A stretch of DNA of 33,280 nucleotides from a virus, in IMG/VR virus record IMGVR_UViG_3300008448_000349, positions 1-33,280 of that record; one strand, given 5' to 3'. The notes beneath the pieces are model-generated. The model worked only from the letters and a program-made list of their open reading frames with translations, made no database searches and was not told the DNA's origin. The position numbers were made by a program, and so were the translations under genes. Position 1 is the stretch's first letter; each line of letters starts with the position of its first letter. Positions 7,339-17,102 of the stretch are shown here, piece by piece.

Positions 7339-10300
7339 TAGTTATCTCTCCTTAAATCAAATATTTCAGATGATTTAAACCCTTTTCCTCTTGTGTATCC
7401 GGGTGCATCATAAGCCTGTGATCCGATTTCTGAACTACCTCGTGATCTATAAATTGTAAGTAACGGATGTCTTCCAGATTTTCTTATTGCATTATGTTTC
7501 GCATTTGCAAATATGTCGGCAGCAGATTCATCTAATCTAATTCTAGTTACAAAGCCACCATCAACCATAGCAGAAACATAATAGAATGAGGATGTGGCTA
7601 TGTCATTATAAATTGAAGATAAATCGTTAGAAATTGAACTACAATAAGTTGATGGGTTATATCCCTGAGACAAGAATTGATAAACTTGTCCAACATCTGA
7701 AGCGTTTGCTCTGATTGTAGTTAAGAATTTTGCTTTCCCGTTTGGCGAATAATATAATCTAAATGGACCATAGTTAGTGCCCGTATTCGCACCAGAAGCA
7801 CCATACCAATCAAGAACACTTAATCTTCCGGTATCTGGTGTTGAATCTGGAGCACCAGATGCAGGAACTGCTGCGCCACCAGAAACATATACTGCGCTAG
7901 GGCCTTTATATCCAGTTAAAGATGGGTACAACCCACTAACTACGCAATATGCAGCTTCTAATTCTGAATTATCGCAAATATTCCAAATTCTTAGTTTATC
8001 ACAATGTAATCCAGAAGATACATCATAAACTTGGCCTGTGCAATTAGGCCACCCTGTAGGGAAGTGAACATTTAAAACTTTTACTTTGCTTCCATGCACA
8101 GCACGAACACACATTCCACCTGTTGAATAAGTTGCTATTTGAGAACTCACACTAGCAGACTTATAATCGGATAAGAAGTATTCATGTGTTGTAGTAGCAT
8201 ACAATCTTTCATTGGGGCTATTAACGGAAACTCCCGGATACAAAGTTCTTGCACGAGCCGCTTGTGCATCCACTGCTACAGAATCCTGCCCATTTGGATA
8301 AAATTGTACATATCCTCCTGAGGTAAACCCGGAAGTCCCTAGCGTATTATTTAGATTATAATCCATACTGCTGGTTTGTGTTGAAGGCCAGAAAGCATGA
8401 ACATCACCTAAGTTTTCTAAAATTATGTTAGAGTTATTATCGGCAACTAGACAGGCTCTGGTGGAAAGAAGTTCTACCTTAGTATGGTTATTTCCATTAG
8501 ATAATGACCACCCGCTAACATCAATTGATCCTGAATCAGTTCTGTGCGGATTAAATCTAACTGTTGAATTGGTATCAGCTAAAACATCTACACCCCCTTG
8601 TGCTATAAATGTATTACCGTTAAATTCAAGATCTGAGTTTTGATTTACATAAGCAACGGCAACTTTTGTATTAGACCCATCAGGACCCAAAAGAATTGTC
8701 GGTGCTGTAGCACAAGATATGAATTTAGCTTTAGATTGATTATCCACGCGCACACACGCACCAAAAATAGCGTTTCCTGCGCGGAATGATTCTGATCCAT
8801 ATGGACTTACATTAGCTGTAAATACTTGTATTTTAGCATTCACAAAATCTGCGTAAGAACTATTTAAAACTTCTACAGCAGGCTTTTGTGTTACAACTGC
8901 GTTATGATTAGTATACCCAAATGATGAGTGGAACAATGATGTTCCAAACTTCGATGGCATGTCTGTGCTCTTTTCATATGTGAACACAGAATTATCTAAT
9001 ATTAAATGTTGGCCGTTAGTTCCAAAATACATTTGTTCTATTTGGAACAATGCATTGTCAGAGAGTCCTTGAGACTTAGATATTTTTACTAGTTTTGGAT
9101 TTTGTACTATTTTACTATTTGTTGCATACAATCCAACATCTTGTGAGTAAGCAACATTTAACATCGGGAACTTTGCAATAGAATTGGACATTTGAATTCC
9201 ATTGTAGTTCTGAAGTGCATTTGTAACGCCTGCATATTCATACACAGAGTTCTCTAATACTAAACCACAATTAGTATTGTTTATGACAGTCAACATTCCA
9301 ACGCCAGTTTCACTAGCTAAAGTTCCAGCAGATTGTTTACCATCTCCACCCAAGAGTTCACTGTTTACTAGCTTAATTCCTATGTCATTGTATCCAAATG
9401 TAATTGGGATGTCTATACCAGAAACTAAAACGGGGCTTGTTTGAGATTCTACTGTGATCTTAGAATTTACAGCTAAAAGTCCTATACCTAGCTTACTTGT
9501 GTCTCTAGCTGAATCAGACAGCATAGGGTAATTTCTCATACCAAAGATTCCGCGCCGAATCTTAACATCTGAATTTGATAAACTAAATCCTGCGTCATTA
9601 CATCTTATGGCAAAGCAATTCTCTAAGTAAACATTGGAGTTTATTATTTCAAAACCAGTTGCGGTTGTATAATCTAAATTACCTGTGAATGTATTTTTTG
9701 CTCCATCTACGCAGAAGTTTCTTAAATAGATTGGGCCTCCACAATTTTCTACTTTTACTTTACCTAAGAAGTTTCCATATATTGCTGCAAAACACTTAGT
9801 ATTTTGTACAAAAGTAGACTCGTTTGCAGTATTTGAATATACTTGACCAGAATACGAACTTACCTCTGTAAAATCATCAGCAGTAATAGTTGTATCATAA
9901 GTATCTGTGTATAAATTAACCGATACTTTGTTTGTTGTTGTTGCTAAACTACCCGCATTAAAGTTTAAGTAAATGTCACCTATACCGTAATTAGTAGTTC
10001 CCATTCCCAAGGGACTTAAGAAACCTCTGTTGATGGTGTCCCATCTAGTGTCTGTTGTAGCACTTGCAACTGGTGTGTTTAATCTAATAGATTTAGTCGT
10101 AGTTAAAGTGGTATACAAATCGGTGGAACTAACGAAATAGCTAGGATAACTTCCATCAAATATAGCTCCACTAGCAGTTAAGGTTCTACCGAAGTTTCTA
10201 TTTATAATTTCAAGACCTGCACCTTGACATGATTCATCTATCTTTATGTTTTTAAGATTTAAATCTCCCAAATCTCCGAAAGAAGCAACTTCAATTATAA

Positions 10301-10628
10301 TCGGATAAGTTATTGGATTGGGAAGAACACTTATTACGGTGCTTAGATCTCTAAATATTATACCATTAGAATCGGATCCTGCGGCAAATGCAGCGTCAGC
10401 AGAAACAACAAAAACCTTTCCAGTTATACTAGAAGCACCATCCTGAATTGGGTAACCTAATTTTTCCCATAGGTATTGAGTACGCTCATCCAAATCGTAC
10501 AAAGGTTCGTTATCCTGCTCCCAATTATAGAAAGTGGATGTATCAAACTTAGTTACGGTAGGAGTCCAAGAGTTAATTATTCCTATTGAACCACTAGCTA
10601 AATAAAGATCATTAGAAATGAATGCCAT
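7338..10628 (-). CDS. Beta-helix tail/baseplate protein
   Basis: A 1096-residue protein. Residues 31-60 carry the W36-E-x-D39-N-x-P42-L-x-x-L-x-E motif shared with the 705-residue neighbour, probably for anchoring. From about 100 to 900 the sequence has the rhythm of a right-handed parallel beta-helix: short hydrophobic strands every 20-25 residues alternating with Asn ladders (for example FEIINSNVYLENCFAIRCND, ISLSNS-type and LENLG turns). That fold is common in phage tailspikes and glycan-binding fibres. No catalytic residues can be named. A strong GAGGT lies five bases before the ATG. It could be a receptor-binding or glycan-degrading spike, or a structural wedge extension. Confidence 0.7.
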   Translation of the reverse strand: MAFISNDLYLASGSIGIINSWTPTVTKFDTSTFYNWEQDNEPLYDLDERTQYLWEKLGYPIQDGASSITGKVFVVSADAAFAAGSDSNGIIFRDLSTVISVLPNPITYPIIIEVASFGDLGDLNLKNIKIDESCQGAGLEIINRNFGRTLTASGAIFDGSYPSYFVSSTDLYTTLTTTKSIRLNTPVASATTDTRWDTINRGFLSPLGMGTTNYGIGDIYLNFNAGSLATTTNKVSVNLYTDTYDTTITADDFTEVSSYSGQVYSNTANESTFVQNTKCFAAIYGNFLGKVKVENCGGPIYLRNFCVDGAKNTFTGNLDYTTATGFEIINSNVYLENCFAIRCNDAGFSLSNSDVKIRRGIFGMRNYPMLSDSARDTSKLGIGLLAVNSKITVESQTSPVLVSGIDIPITFGYNDIGIKLVNSELLGGDGKQSAGTLASETGVGMLTVINNTNCGLVLENSVYEYAGVTNALQNYNGIQMSNSIAKFPMLNVAYSQDVGLYATNSKIVQNPKLVKISKSQGLSDNALFQIEQMYFGTNGQHLILDNSVFTYEKSTDMPSKFGTSLFHSSFGYTNHNAVVTQKPAVEVLNSSYADFVNAKIQVFTANVSPYGSESFRAGNAIFGACVRVDNQSKAKFISCATAPTILLGPDGSNTKVAVAYVNQNSDLEFNGNTFIAQGGVDVLADTNSTVRFNPHRTDSGSIDVSGWSLSNGNNHTKVELLSTRACLVADNNSNIILENLGDVHAFWPSTQTSSMDYNLNNTLGTSGFTSGGYVQFYPNGQDSVAVDAQAARARTLYPGVSVNSPNERLYATTTHEYFLSDYKSASVSSQIATYSTGGMCVRAVHGSKVKVLNVHFPTGWPNCTGQVYDVSSGLHCDKLRIWNICDNSELEAAYCVVSGLYPSLTGYKGPSAVYVSGGAAVPASGAPDSTPDTGRLSVLDWYGASGANTGTNYGPFRLYYSPNGKAKFLTTIRANASDVGQVYQFLSQGYNPSTYCSSISNDLSSIYNDIATSSFYYVSAMVDGGFVTRIRLDESAADIFANAKHNAIRKSGRHPLLTIYRSRGSSEIGSQAYDAPGYTRGKGFKSSEIFDLRRDN

Positions 10629-10636
10629 GAATTACC

Positions 10637-11215
10637 TCAGAATGTTATTGTCCACTTAAATAATAAAGAGAACTGATCAGTTTTTTCAACCGGAGAATAT
10701 GTTTTATAGGCCACTAATATGGGAGCTGGCTTGGGTGAATACCCAAAAGGGTTATTCATAAATAATCCAATCTCTTTTAATGGCTTTGATAAATTAGCGG
10801 TGTTTGGTCCTAGTAGTAGACCAAATTGAACCGATGTTTTGTCCACCCGCCTAATTAAATTAAATGGAATCACAGCAAATGCTTTATCTGTTTGCTTGGC
10901 CCCGTTAATTATTTGATCTAAAGACGAGACAGTTAACTCTGGGTTGTTTCCATACTGAGTCACAGTCAAAGCAGATGCTAGTTGAACTGTTGATGCCCCG
11001 TAAGTTGTATAGCTACTTGTGCCGACCTGAAATCTACCGATTTGGAAATCTTTAATTGATCTTTGAGCCGAGGCTGCAAACATATAAGACAACCCAATAC
11101 CCATCCCAGAAACTATGGTGTTCTTATCTGAAAATATGGTTTCCTCAGTACCATTGTTCCAAATGCGTACTATTTCTAGGTGTCCTCTTGGATTATATGT
11201 GTCTTGATTTGCCAT
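10637..11215 (-). CDS. Small tail protein, paralogue of the RCC1 protein
   Basis: A 192-residue protein whose ends match those of the 672-residue protein encoded just upstream. At the N-terminus, GHLEIVRIWNNGTEETIF...N-T-I-V-S-G-M-G parallels GKVELIKDYGTPEEQVVY...N-M-I-V-D-G-A-G. At the C-terminus both share an I-x-x-(I/M)-G-L-(F/W) element and end in a strand of W-x-(I/L)-x-F type (KWTITF and RWRLYFV). It therefore looks like the minimal form of the same domain. The gap to the upstream gene is 29 bases and no good ribosome site stands near the ATG (the closest AGGA is 18 bases away). A structural role in tail fibre or baseplate is inferred. Confidence 0.7.
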   Translation of the reverse strand: MANQDTYNPRGHLEIVRIWNNGTEETIFSDKNTIVSGMGIGLSYMFAASAQRSIKDFQIGRFQVGTSSYTTYGASTVQLASALTVTQYGNNPELTVSSLDQIINGAKQTDKAFAVIPFNLIRRVDKTSVQFGLLLGPNTANLSKPLKEIGLFMNNPFGYSPKPAPILVAYKTYSPVEKTDQFSLLFKWTITF

Positions 11216-11244
11216 ACTAATAGTATATATTTCCTAACTTAATT

Positions 11245-13263
11245 TTATACGAAATACAATCTCCAACGAATAGTGAGATTTTGATGATTCAAAAGACCAG
11301 CATTAGTTGTATAATCTTTAATTTTAACTATATTCTCATTAAATACTTTTTTAGCAAAAAGTTTATATTTTAAAGGTTCTACATAGGTCCCAGTTTGTTC
11401 TGGGTATCTACGGAAGGTATATGGTGGATTAAATCCAGAATTTAAATTTGCAGGCAGGTCATATGACCAAAGACCCATTTGAGTTATGCCACCGTACAAA
11501 TTAGCCATAGCGCAATCATTTCCAGCAATAGTAATAATATAAATTAATTCTCCATTACTCGAAACATTTACAGAGGATGTAACCAATCCGGATAGTGGAT
11601 TAGTCCCGCTAGTTGTGTTAACATATCCTCGGAAATCCATTGACCCTACAGTATTAAAAGTTCCAGATAGTGACGCGCTAACCACTGTCGTATATGGTTG
11701 AATTCCGCTAACTAATCGAACTGTTATACCTCCAGACGGAGGATATGCTCCATCTAACAATGCACCTACGGTAGATGGTGTTACTTCTATTACTTCTCCT
11801 AAAATGTTTATTTTGTTTACTACGGTGTCCTTGAATGGTATTAAATTAACATTTTGTCTATAATTTTCGCTGGTATAGAATGACTCATTTTCTTGTTGTG
11901 TGGTTGTTTCTGTAGAATAGAATGGAACTGTAGATGTATATAATCCCACAGCATTTTTATAATTTACAACCAAATCATAAAACTTTCTTTCACCAGTATC
12001 ATCATTTGGTATTGTTAATAAATTTCCCGGATTAGATTCTAATAATCCCCACCCCCAAATTTGACCATCGTTTAAAACTGCAAAACTTTGATACTCACCT
12101 GCTGCAACTTTAGTAGTTACGCCTTGAATAAACGATGGAACATTACATTGTCCTTCCGTATTTCTTCCATAAGCGGAAACAACCCCCGCAGAAGTAAGGA
12201 GTAAGGTATGATATCTTCCAGTAGCAGCATCAATAATACTAGAAGGTGCTGTTGGACCAAATGTAACCTGCCCTTGGTCATATCCGAAAGCAGGAGCGTT
12301 AACTAACATCCATCCAGAAACAGATTTATCAAACAAAATTGCAACAGCATGAAAAGAAGGCCAGTTAGATATTATTTTACTTACATTACCTTGAATTGCA
12401 CTAGGTGCTTGTTGACAAGTTACAGTTGAGACTCCCCAAGCGGATACAGTAGCATCTGTTTTTTGAACTACGAAGATTTGGTATGCTCCTGCTATTGCAG
12501 AAACTGCTGAAGAATAAGTTTGTGGATAATTCCTAAGTCCTGCATTTGCGCCCCAAGAGGATAAATTTCCTACATCTGTAATAGCAAAAGAAGTAGTTAG
12601 TGTTGCACCAACAGCTTTGCATGGAGGCAAATTAGGTTTGTTTAACTGACCAGCGGCATTTGTTCCTCCCCAACAAGATACATCTCCACTTGTTGTTAGT
12701 GCGACAAAGTGTTGATATCCTGCCGATATAGAGGAAACAGTTGATATTGGGTTTGGTATTTGATATAATGGGTATGTAGAGTTATCGCCCCAACCAAGTA
12801 AAAAGCCACTAGTATTTACATAGCTTATGATTGTTTCTACGATTGTGTCTAATACTTCTTGTGGTAATGTTACTCCATCAAAATTAACTAAATAACGATC
12901 TGTAGGTACTGGAGCATCAGGCAAATAGTAAGAGGGGGTGTAAGAAGAGGCTCCGGATACCGCAGTAGCAGACACCCATACTTGCCCAGAGGCTTCTCTT
13001 GCGTATTTAGAAGGTCCTGAATTTTGATGTGCGTTGTAATAATAATGTAAAGGAGCTTTTCCAAAAGATATGGCTCTAATAGTAAAGTTAGAAACATCGT
13101 AGATAGAAGACGCAGAGCTAATTGTATCTCCATCAGGGGGCAAGGTCATGAGCGTAGATATGATCTCCCCTGCACCGTCAACAATCATATTGTTGTCAGT
13201 ATATACGACCTGCTCCTCTGGAGTGCCATAATCTTTTATTAGTTCTACTTTTCCCTTAATCAT
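11245..13263 (-). CDS. Tail protein with inserted RCC1-like beta-propeller
   Basis: A 672-residue protein. Residues 1-70 and about 590-672 correspond to the 192-residue neighbour. Residues 154-408 form an insert of RCC1-type repeats: W-G motifs at 158, 198, 237, 276, then W318, Y365 and W405, spaced 39-47 residues, with AG-x-x-x-x-F-V-A-L and GQ-x-N-x-P elements such as ISAGYQHFVALTTSGDVSCW and AAGQLNKP. Seven units would close a seven-bladed propeller. RCC1 propellers bind proteins or surfaces, so a role in host recognition or in branching of a fibre is plausible. The start overlaps the upstream stop by 4 bases and has AGGA in front. The family is clear; the function is inferred. Confidence 0.8.
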   Translation of the reverse strand: MIKGKVELIKDYGTPEEQVVYTDNNMIVDGAGEIISTLMTLPPDGDTISSASSIYDVSNFTIRAISFGKAPLHYYYNAHQNSGPSKYAREASGQVWVSATAVSGASSYTPSYYLPDAPVPTDRYLVNFDGVTLPQEVLDTIVETIISYVNTSGFLLGWGDNSTYPLYQIPNPISTVSSISAGYQHFVALTTSGDVSCWGGTNAAGQLNKPNLPPCKAVGATLTTSFAITDVGNLSSWGANAGLRNYPQTYSSAVSAIAGAYQIFVVQKTDATVSAWGVSTVTCQQAPSAIQGNVSKIISNWPSFHAVAILFDKSVSGWMLVNAPAFGYDQGQVTFGPTAPSSIIDAATGRYHTLLLTSAGVVSAYGRNTEGQCNVPSFIQGVTTKVAAGEYQSFAVLNDGQIWGWGLLESNPGNLLTIPNDDTGERKFYDLVVNYKNAVGLYTSTVPFYSTETTTQQENESFYTSENYRQNVNLIPFKDTVVNKINILGEVIEVTPSTVGALLDGAYPPSGGITVRLVSGIQPYTTVVSASLSGTFNTVGSMDFRGYVNTTSGTNPLSGLVTSSVNVSSNGELIYIITIAGNDCAMANLYGGITQMGLWSYDLPANLNSGFNPPYTFRRYPEQTGTYVEPLKYKLFAKKVFNENIVKIKDYTTNAGLLNHQNLTIRWRLYFV

Positions 13264-16200
13264 CTTCCTATATCTATCGTTGTGTATGCTTTTACTAGTG
13301 CATTTTCTGCATAACTACCAAATTTCGGATGATATCTATACTCGGATCTACTTCCACCGTTAGTACAGAACAAACCACTTGTAGTTACAGCATTTCTAGA
13401 TGCTATTCCTAATGTTAAAGATCTAAAGAATAAGAATATTTTTTGTATTTCTTCTTCTGTATATCCTGAAGAAAAAGCATTTAAAGTAGTATCTATTAAA
13501 TTTACTTTATCAATTAAAATATAAGTTTCCTGTGTCACATCAGGAAGCATCATAAGTTCAATCGAATATTGTTGGTTTAATCTGTGTATTTGTTGTCCTT
13601 CATTATAATAGTTAGGTATGCAAATAGGTCTATTTAAAGTGTTAAAATAAATATCATAATTATACAAATTTGTTTTACTTAAATTACGCAGGGACAAAAG
13701 GGCTTGGGTTTCTTGAACACAAACCGAACCTAATGTTTGCTTATCTACATCTGTTAAAGTGATGGTGTTTTTATGTAATAGATTATTTTCAATATATGAT
13801 GGTGTTAAACTTGATGTGTGATCAATTCTCCATTCACGATTAGGTGTCCAAGACCAAACATAATTATTTTCTGGTTCGGTATGAATCCAAACTCCTAAGG
13901 TTCCACCCCCGTATTTTGTTCCAGACTCCCTACCAATAAAATGGGGTATAGTTAAAATAAATTCGTGCTCAGGAACTAATTTATTAGGAGTAGGTCCGTA
14001 TGCGGAAAGATTAAATTTTGCTCTGTGTAATCCCTTTGGATTAGATACTGTTTTTATTTTGATTAAAGTATTATCTACTGCAAAATCTTCACTATCTTCT
14101 GTTTGATATTCCGGATCAATTTGATAAATTTCAAACTCATTAAGAACTGAAGTTCCTGATGGTGATATTAGCTCTATTCCACTTAGTAAATGAGGATTTC
14201 TAAATTCATAAGTATCTATAAAATTAGATGTAGCAATCAAGGTTCCGGAAGCTGTTGCAGAAGAATTAAATACAGTTTGTGTATTTAATACAAAACTATC
14301 GTCATAAGCGCGTGTGAATAAATCAGAGTATGTATTAGCAGCAGATCCGTTTACAGTTAAATTTCCGTTGAATAATCCCGGACCAAAAGTGTGAGCGTAA
14401 ATATTAAATCCACCATTATCTCTTACGGAATCTCTACTTAAATCATGATATCCGAAATCTTTATTATAACTTAAATATAAATTATGAATTCCTTTACCAA
14501 ATTCAAAGTCAAAAAATTCTTGCTGGTAATTTGGTTTTATATCTAAACTAGAATTGGCTACAGAAATTACAACATTGTAGACACTAGGATCTAGTCCATA
14601 AAAATTGGTCACAGATCCATTAGATAGGGAAGATGTAATTGAATCTTCCGCACGCTTTAAAAATTTAGAGTGTATTAATGGAATTATAGGATCACAATCT
14701 CCACGGGTTGCATATCTAATACAAGTTGACTCATCTAATATTTCCCCTCTGGTTGGGAAAGTACTTGAAGTTGAAACTCCATTGTAAACACTAGTTGAAT
14801 CAAAATTTTCACATCTGTTATAAACAGATGGAATCGTTATAGAACTTAGATTATCAAATACCCAAGATGAGTAACTAGCAATCGGCGTGAATTTACCAGA
14901 GGATGGAATATATCCTAAAGGCAAGTAATTATTATAATTAGTAAATGTAGACGGAGCTAGGTATCCCGGCATGTTAAATCCGGTACGATCATACCAACCT
15001 GATTTAGGCAGTAAATTCTTATAATTTCTTCTACGAACGGATGTTCTGTCTAAACTGCTAAGGGCAGCAGTCTCTGAAAAGTCATACCAAGAATCGACTT
15101 GAGTTCTACCAAAAACTCTGTTCAAAGAACCCATGTTTGCCGCGATTCTATTAAATCCAGAATTTAGCGTAGATGGAGTAAACAAATCTGCCGAAACATT
15201 GTATTGAATTTCGGTACAGGAATACTCTTGATAATCTGCAAAATCAGAACTATCTAAATTTAATGTTATTAACGGAATAGCATGTGCAGGTGTAAACTCA
15301 TAAACAGCGCGGAAAATACTTTTTAATCCTTGTGATGTAAATAATTCTTTTGAGTACTTGTTAAAATCAAAGGAGCTAGCTTGTAATGATAAATTAAAAG
15401 ATGATGATTTACCATTCCATAAAGGTAAGTATTTTACTTTGTCTTTTTTGAAATTAGATAGTATATCATTCCTATTTGGAGCTAGTAAGGGCTGATCTGT
15501 AAATATAAGCCAGTTATTATTTACGGATAATGAAGATTCTGATAATAAAGTGTTATTTAATATTAAATTTTGAAACTCTGTAGCAATGTAAGGAGAAACG
15601 CCAAAACAAAGCAATCTATCAACAAAATAATTTATTAACCTAGTATCTAATCTGCAATAACGATAATATTTTTCAAGTTCCCAAGGAGGAATAACATTTA
15701 TAACATCCCTATATGAGTATCTACCATTTGGATCGAACGGTTTATTACCTATGTAAAAGTTTTGTGGATATAAAAGATATGCTTTATAAATTATATCATC
15801 TACAACATACCTAATATTTTTATCCATATCAGAATATGAATAATTACTTATGCCTAATGATTGAGCTTTTTCCTGCGTCCAAGTAGTAAAACTAGTTAGA
15901 GTATCTGATTCCGTAGTTAAACAGTAATATAAAAGATTTGGTATGTATGATTCATACAATTCATTTATCTGAGAACTCAAATTAAATGATGTTTCTCCAA
16001 ATGTAGATTGAAGGACTAATTCTAATGCTTTTCTTGTTCCTTTAGCTTTGTAAATATTTATGGCATTTTTTAATTGAATTCTCCATTTGTCTGGATTATT
16101 TCCAATTAGTTCCCAAGAAATAAGATCTGCTATTCTAGGTAAGAACTCGTCCGGACATCTATCAATATCATATAATAAATTTAAATTATTGATCTGATCA

Positions 16201-17102
16201 TCTACATCATAAATTGAATAACTTAGGCCAGTTAAAAACTTGGTGAATGGGCCTGCTATTACAGTATTTTTGTCTACAACTTGAGTTGAATTATATAAAT
16301 CAAATGCATCTTTAACACGAGTATCTTTACTATCACTTAGTAAAGGAGAATACAAGACATCTATTAGTGTGTGTAGTTTTTCTAATTGTTGAGTGCCACT
16401 AACATACTTACCTGTTCCACTAAAAAACGGAGATGGTATTAATTGTTTAGTTGTGAACAAAGAACAAACATTGTAGTTTTTCCAAATATAAGTAGTTACA
16501 TCTTTTAGTGCTTCATTTAAAGTTATTGGACTCGAATAGTAAATATCATTAACTAATCTATCGGACACTAATGTCGATGGAGAATATGCAAGACCTCCAT
16601 TTGCGGATGTATTTAAAATATACATCCAAGATAATGTTTTTATTAAATAATCGTGCGCTGCTGAAGCAGAACCTAACCCAAATAAATATTGAGGTTTATT
16701 CAATCTTATATTTGGCAATAATGTTGAGTCTACGAAAGTTTTAAAAGATGATACACCTTCAAAATCTTTTAAACTGTAACCCAAAGGATCTAATATTTTT
16801 TCTTGGAACTCTTGAACAGTTATGTTTGTTAATCCATTTTGCTTTACAAAAAACTGAGATGTACCAGAAAATGTCGAGAATTCAGATCCCTTACCTACTG
16901 ATGAAATGTTAAAAATTGAATTTATATTTTTAGCTAAACTAATGTGTGATTCAATAATGTTATCTAATGGAGAATATTGAACACCTGATAAGTTAGTATC
17001 TTCAGTGAAATATATTTTTGGAGTTAATATTTCCAAAACATCGACATAATTTCTCTTAAAGAAATTTTTATCCGGTGTTCCTTGATTTAGCTTAAAATTC
17101 AT
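13260..17102 (-). CDS. 7: Baseplate wedge protein, gp7-like with P2 gpI-type domain
   Basis: A 1280-residue protein directly after the gp6 gene, as in T4, where gene 7 (about 1030 residues) follows gene 6. Residues 305-370 match the tail-protein-I (P2 gpI) pattern: DIDRCPDEFLPRIADLISWE, then W-R-x-x-L-K-N-A, then YKAKGTRKALELVLQSTFG. In contractile tails this module forms the wedge core together with gpJ/gp6. A second segment near the middle has SLDRTSVRRRNYKNLLPKSG followed by W-Y-D-R-T-G. The rest is Tyr/Asn/Ser-rich and beta-prone. The gene overlaps gp6 by one base with AGGA in front and the RCC1 gene by four. The gpI domain and synteny are firm; equivalence to T4 gp7 is inferred. Confidence 0.75.
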   Translation of the reverse strand: MNFKLNQGTPDKNFFKRNYVDVLEILTPKIYFTEDTNLSGVQYSPLDNIIESHISLAKNINSIFNISSVGKGSEFSTFSGTSQFFVKQNGLTNITVQEFQEKILDPLGYSLKDFEGVSSFKTFVDSTLLPNIRLNKPQYLFGLGSASAAHDYLIKTLSWMYILNTSANGGLAYSPSTLVSDRLVNDIYYSSPITLNEALKDVTTYIWKNYNVCSLFTTKQLIPSPFFSGTGKYVSGTQQLEKLHTLIDVLYSPLLSDSKDTRVKDAFDLYNSTQVVDKNTVIAGPFTKFLTGLSYSIYDVDDQINNLNLLYDIDRCPDEFLPRIADLISWELIGNNPDKWRIQLKNAINIYKAKGTRKALELVLQSTFGETSFNLSSQINELYESYIPNLLYYCLTTESDTLTSFTTWTQEKAQSLGISNYSYSDMDKNIRYVVDDIIYKAYLLYPQNFYIGNKPFDPNGRYSYRDVINVIPPWELEKYYRYCRLDTRLINYFVDRLLCFGVSPYIATEFQNLILNNTLLSESSLSVNNNWLIFTDQPLLAPNRNDILSNFKKDKVKYLPLWNGKSSSFNLSLQASSFDFNKYSKELFTSQGLKSIFRAVYEFTPAHAIPLITLNLDSSDFADYQEYSCTEIQYNVSADLFTPSTLNSGFNRIAANMGSLNRVFGRTQVDSWYDFSETAALSSLDRTSVRRRNYKNLLPKSGWYDRTGFNMPGYLAPSTFTNYNNYLPLGYIPSSGKFTPIASYSSWVFDNLSSITIPSVYNRCENFDSTSVYNGVSTSSTFPTRGEILDESTCIRYATRGDCDPIIPLIHSKFLKRAEDSITSSLSNGSVTNFYGLDPSVYNVVISVANSSLDIKPNYQQEFFDFEFGKGIHNLYLSYNKDFGYHDLSRDSVRDNGGFNIYAHTFGPGLFNGNLTVNGSAANTYSDLFTRAYDDSFVLNTQTVFNSSATASGTLIATSNFIDTYEFRNPHLLSGIELISPSGTSVLNEFEIYQIDPEYQTEDSEDFAVDNTLIKIKTVSNPKGLHRAKFNLSAYGPTPNKLVPEHEFILTIPHFIGRESGTKYGGGTLGVWIHTEPENNYVWSWTPNREWRIDHTSSLTPSYIENNLLHKNTITLTDVDKQTLGSVCVQETQALLSLRNLSKTNLYNYDIYFNTLNRPICIPNYYNEGQQIHRLNQQYSIELMMLPDVTQETYILIDKVNLIDTTLNAFSSGYTEEEIQKIFLFFRSLTLGIASRNAVTTSGLFCTNGGSRSEYRYHPKFGSYAENALVKAYTTIDIGR

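Noticed and set aside
5550-8643. Plus-strand open frames within 5550-5822, 5939-6259, 7777-8028 and 8425-8643
   Set aside because: They are antisense to well-supported structural genes, have no ribosome sites and show no recognisable protein pattern.
12888-13133. An 81-codon minus-strand frame inside the RCC1 protein gene
   Set aside because: It lies fully within the larger gene in another register and encodes a low-complexity Leu/Ile-rich chain with no support.
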